From contig NZ_DASQNA010000030.1 in NCBI RefSeq assembly GCF_035645195.1, positions 186,001 to 250,000 on the forward strand: a DNA stretch of 64,000 nucleotides, given 5' to 3'. The notes under the pieces were generated by a model, which was given only the letters and a program-made list of their open reading frames with translations, made no database searches and was not told the DNA's origin. How positions within the stretch are numbered: position 1 is the stretch's first letter; every line of letters starts with the position of its first letter. Below, piece after piece: positions 61,869-64,000 of this stretch. Both the position numbers and the translations under genes were made by a program. The DNA comes from Paenibacillus sp. (lineage in GTDB: Bacteria; Bacillota; Bacilli; Paenibacillales; YIM-B00363).

Positions 61869-63145
61869 TGGGTATCATACTATTCGTCCTTCTGCTGCTG
61901 TTCTTTGCGCTCGGCGTGCCGATCGCGGTATCGATGGGGCTTGCTTCCGCGGTCGCGCTCTGGTACGACGGCGGCACGCCGCTCATCGTCCTCGCGCAGC
62001 GTTCGTTCACGTCGCTCGATTCGTTCCCGCTCATGGCGATTCCGTTCTTCGTCCTCGCCGGGACGATCATGGAATTCGGCGGCATCAGCAGAAGGCTGGT
62101 CGCCTTCGCGAACGCGCTGACGGGCCATTTCTCCGGCGGTCTCGCGATCGTGACGGTCGTCACGTCGATGTTCTTCGCGGCCATCTCCGGTTCGAGTGCG
62201 GCGACGACGGCGGCGCTCGGCAGCATCTTGATCCCGGCGATGATCTCGCGCGGCTACCACCGTAACTTCGCGGGCTCCGTCCAATCGGTGTCCGGGGAGC
62301 TCGGCGTCATCATTCCTCCGAGCATTCCGCTCATCCTGTACGGCGTCGCGACGGAAACGTCGATCGGCGATTTGTTCATGGCGGGCTTGATTCCGGGCCT
62401 CTTGATCGGCCTGTCGCTCATCGCCACCGTCTTCGTCATCGCGAAGAAGCGCAGCTACGCCAAGGAAAACAAAAAGTCCGGCGCGGAGCTGTGGAAGGCG
62501 TTCAAAGAAGCGTTCTTCGCGCTGCTCATGCCGATCATCATTCTCGGCGGCATCTACGGCGGCGTGTTTACGCCGACGGAAGCGGCGGGCGTCGCGGTCG
62601 CGTACTCCTTCTTGGTCGGGGTGTTCGCTTACCGCGAAATCAAGCTGAAGCATATCTACGAAATTTTGCGATTGTCGTCGATCACGACGGCCATCATCAT
62701 GTTCATTTTGGCGAGCGCGGGCTTGTTCGGCTGGATCCTGATGCGGGAAGGCATTCCGCAGCTCGTTGCTCAGTTCTTTATCAACATTTCGGATAACCCG
62801 ATCGTCTTCTTGCTCCTCATCAACTTGTTCCTGCTCGTCGTGGGCATGTTTATGGAGACGAACGCGTCCATTATCATCTTGGCTCCGCTTCTCGTGCCGG
62901 TCGCGGTACAGCTCGGCGTCGATCCGGTTCATTTCGGCATCATCATGATCGTCAACTTGGCGCTCGGCATGTGTACGCCGCCGCTCGGCATCAACCTGTT
63001 CATCTCCGCCCAAATCGCCAAGATTCGGCTGGAAGACATTACGAAAGGCATGATACCGTTCTATATCGTGTTGATCGCGGTGTTGATGTTGATCACCTTC
63101 GTGCCGCAAATCACGATGGCGATTCCGAACTGGCTGTCCAAATAA
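61868..63145 (+). CDS. dctM: TRAP transporter large permease (DctM)
   Basis: 425 residues, about 12 hydrophobic segments with two re-entrant hairpins. Blocks: FPLMAIPFFVLAGTIMEFGG, SGSSAATTAALGSILIPAMI, GVIIPPSIPLILYGVATETS and LGMCTPPLGINLFISAQIAK (the duplicated PP-x-G motifs for sodium and substrate). It is the sodium-driven transport channel. Confidence 0.94.
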   Translation: MGIILFVLLLLFFALGVPIAVSMGLASAVALWYDGGTPLIVLAQRSFTSLDSFPLMAIPFFVLAGTIMEFGGISRRLVAFANALTGHFSGGLAIVTVVTSMFFAAISGSSAATTAALGSILIPAMISRGYHRNFAGSVQSVSGELGVIIPPSIPLILYGVATETSIGDLFMAGLIPGLLIGLSLIATVFVIAKKRSYAKENKKSGAELWKAFKEAFFALLMPIIILGGIYGGVFTPTEAAGVAVAYSFLVGVFAYREIKLKHIYEILRLSSITTAIIMFILASAGLFGWILMREGIPQLVAQFFINISDNPIVFLLLINLFLLVVGMFMETNASIIILAPLLVPVAVQLGVDPVHFGIIMIVNLALGMCTPPLGINLFISAQIAKIRLEDITKGMIPFYIVLIAVLMLITFVPQITMAIPNWLSK

Positions 63146-63163
63146 TCGGGAGGGATGAAGGCA

Positions 63164-63826
63164 ATGACGAAAGCGGATGCGGTGCGCAAGGAACTGCAGC
63201 ATACCGGGAAATATATGATGCAGTACGGCCTTGCCTGGGGCAACGCAGGCAACATCAGCGCGCGGACGGAAGGGGACCGCTACATGATTACGGCGAGCGG
63301 CACCTTCCTCGGCGAGCTGGCCGACGACGATTTGATCGAGTGCGATTTGGCGGGCGGCGTATACGGGGCTGCAGGGAAGAAGCCGTCGAAGGAGACGCCG
63401 ATGCACAGAGCCGTGTACGACAATCGTCCGGAAATCGGCGCCGTCCTGCACGCCTCGCCGTTCTACAGCACGCTGGTCGCCTGCTCGGATATCGAGCTGC
63501 CGTCGAACTGGTTCGTCGAGACGATGTACTACCTCGAACGCGTCGAACGGGTGCCTTATTACCACCCAGGCACGGAGGCGCTCGGCGAAGGCGTGCGGGA
63601 GAAGGCGAAGAAAGCGAACATTCTGCTGCTCGAAAATCACGGCGTGCTCGTGTACGACACGACGATTCGCGAGGCGCGCATGGCGCTCCAGACGCTGGAG
63701 ATGGCTTGCCGCATGCTGGTCGAGTCGAAGGCGTCGGGCATCGGCATTCGTCCGATCGCCCGCGACGTCGAGCGAGGCTTCCTCGAAGGCGCCGGATACA
63801 AGCCTCGCCGGGAATGGCCGGAATAA
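63164..63826 (+). CDS. Class II aldolase/adducin-family protein, altered zinc site
   Basis: 220 residues. GLAWGNAGNISARTEGD and ITASGTFLGELADDDLIECD are the phosphate-binding parts; the catalytic Glu is in KETPMHRAVYDNRPE. The metal region reads VLHASPFYSTLV, so the second zinc His of the usual HxH is Ser; the third His is in LLENHGVLVYDT. It could be a ketose-1-phosphate aldolase (fuculose or ribulose type) or a 3-oxo-acid phosphate decarboxylase (OtnC type). ATG 63164, 9 bp after GGGAGGG. Confidence 0.88.
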   Translation: MTKADAVRKELQHTGKYMMQYGLAWGNAGNISARTEGDRYMITASGTFLGELADDDLIECDLAGGVYGAAGKKPSKETPMHRAVYDNRPEIGAVLHASPFYSTLVACSDIELPSNWFVETMYYLERVERVPYYHPGTEALGEGVREKAKKANILLLENHGVLVYDTTIREARMALQTLEMACRMLVESKASGIGIRPIARDVERGFLEGAGYKPRREWPE

Positions 63827-63846
63827 TCGAATAGCATAAGCGGCCA

Positions 63847-63896
63847 ACGGCGGCGAAACGGCTCGATTCCGAGCAGTCTTCGCCGTCGTTTTTTTG
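63847..63896 (+). terminator. Terminator of the acid-sugar cluster
   Basis: ACGGCGGCGAA pairs with TTCGCCGTCGT, followed by seven T. Confidence 0.85.
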
Positions 63897-63949
63897 CGTT
63901 CGCGCGGTCGGTTCGGCTGGGCGGCCTCGGAGGTTGGGCGTTCGCGCAG

Positions 63950-63979
63950 TTGACACCGAAAAAAAGGGTGTGTTATATA
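63950..63979 (+). promoter_or_regulatory. Strong promoter with CcpN-type operator at the right edge
   Basis: TTGACA (63950-63955), 17 bp, TTATAT (63973-63978). TGTGTTATATA (63969-63979) fits the recalled CcpN consensus TRTGHYATAYW at all 11 positions. The gene it drives lies beyond the window. Confidence 0.7.
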
Positions 63980-64000
63980 GAAAATAGATTTAGCACTCGG

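Noticed and set aside
61880-63847. A 655-codon minus-strand frame opposite dctM and the aldolase
   Set aside because: Highly charged, no recognisable domain, covers genes with strong family motifs.

Overview
The window is high-GC DNA from an endospore-forming member of the Bacillales, most likely Paenibacillus, Cohnella or a close relative. The support is a bacillithiol deacetylase pair (YojF/BshB2), an S-box SAM riboswitch ahead of metNIQ, YheC/YheD-type spore-coat ATP-grasp proteins, a CcpN/YqfL regulator pair, perfect CcpA cre sites, Gram-positive lipoprotein signals and a Bacillus-type acetoin locus with its own sigma-54 gene. I saw no rRNA, tRNA, CRISPR array, transposase or prophage. 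Genes are dense and mostly on the + strand.

Layout. 0-2.3 kb: end of an AraC regulator, then a coupled ThuA and Gfo/Idh pair. 2.4-4.6 kb: bacillithiol genes, then an aldo/keto reductase behind an HxlR-type operator. 4.7-12.2 kb: carbohydrate locus (AraC regulator, oxidoreductase, sugar isomerase, two LplB/YtcP-type permeases, binding protein, phytanoyl-CoA dioxygenase-like enzyme). 12.3-15.1 kb: SAM riboswitch and metNIQ. 15.5-15.9 kb: non-coding stretch with a tandem repeat of about 106 bp. 15.9-25.3 kb: rpoN, lipA, acoABCL and acoR. 25.4-28.4 kb: MerR-methyltransferase fusion, a small anchored protein and a Nudix-DUF4406 fusion. 28.4-33.2 kb: aceA between two tiny CxxC proteins, ytoI, and ccpN-yqfL. 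33.3-40.7 kb: LysM/M23 endopeptidase, an odd SDR, an ATP-grasp/DUF2156 pair and two YheC/D proteins. 40.7-43.8 kb: two HxlR regulators, an MFS exporter and wrbA. 43.8-55.5 kb: STAND-LuxR regulator, cupin operon, GAF and XRE proteins, histidine kinase, MarR plus heterodimeric ABC exporter, YhdH-type reductase. 55.8-63.8 kb: acid-sugar cluster (RuBisCO-like protein, DUF1537 kinase, GntR, Zn-dehydrogenase, TRAP transporter, class II aldolase).

How the genes work together. 15.9-33.2 kb reads as a carbon-overflow and C2-metabolism hub. rpoN has a perfect cre just after its predicted transcription start. acoA has a textbook GG-N10-GC sigma-54 promoter with a dyad about 95 bp upstream. lipA, which makes the lipoyl cofactor of AcoC, has a near-identical -24 box. 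acoR has a perfect cre overlapping its -35. Nearby lie aceA, the CcpN/YqfL pair and the CcpN relative YtoI; repeated GTTATATAA-type elements sit on the aceA and ytoI promoters and on a promoter at the right edge.

The most novel items are three. First, the RuBisCO-like/DUF1537/aldolase/TRAP cluster looks like a complete acid-sugar pathway of unknown substrate. Second, a bipartite HxlR-type operator with identical 22-bp register is shared by wrbA/hxlR and an aldo/keto reductase 40 kb away. Third, there is a candidate CcpN-type operator array on aceA. All functional statements are from reading the sequence; no database search was run.
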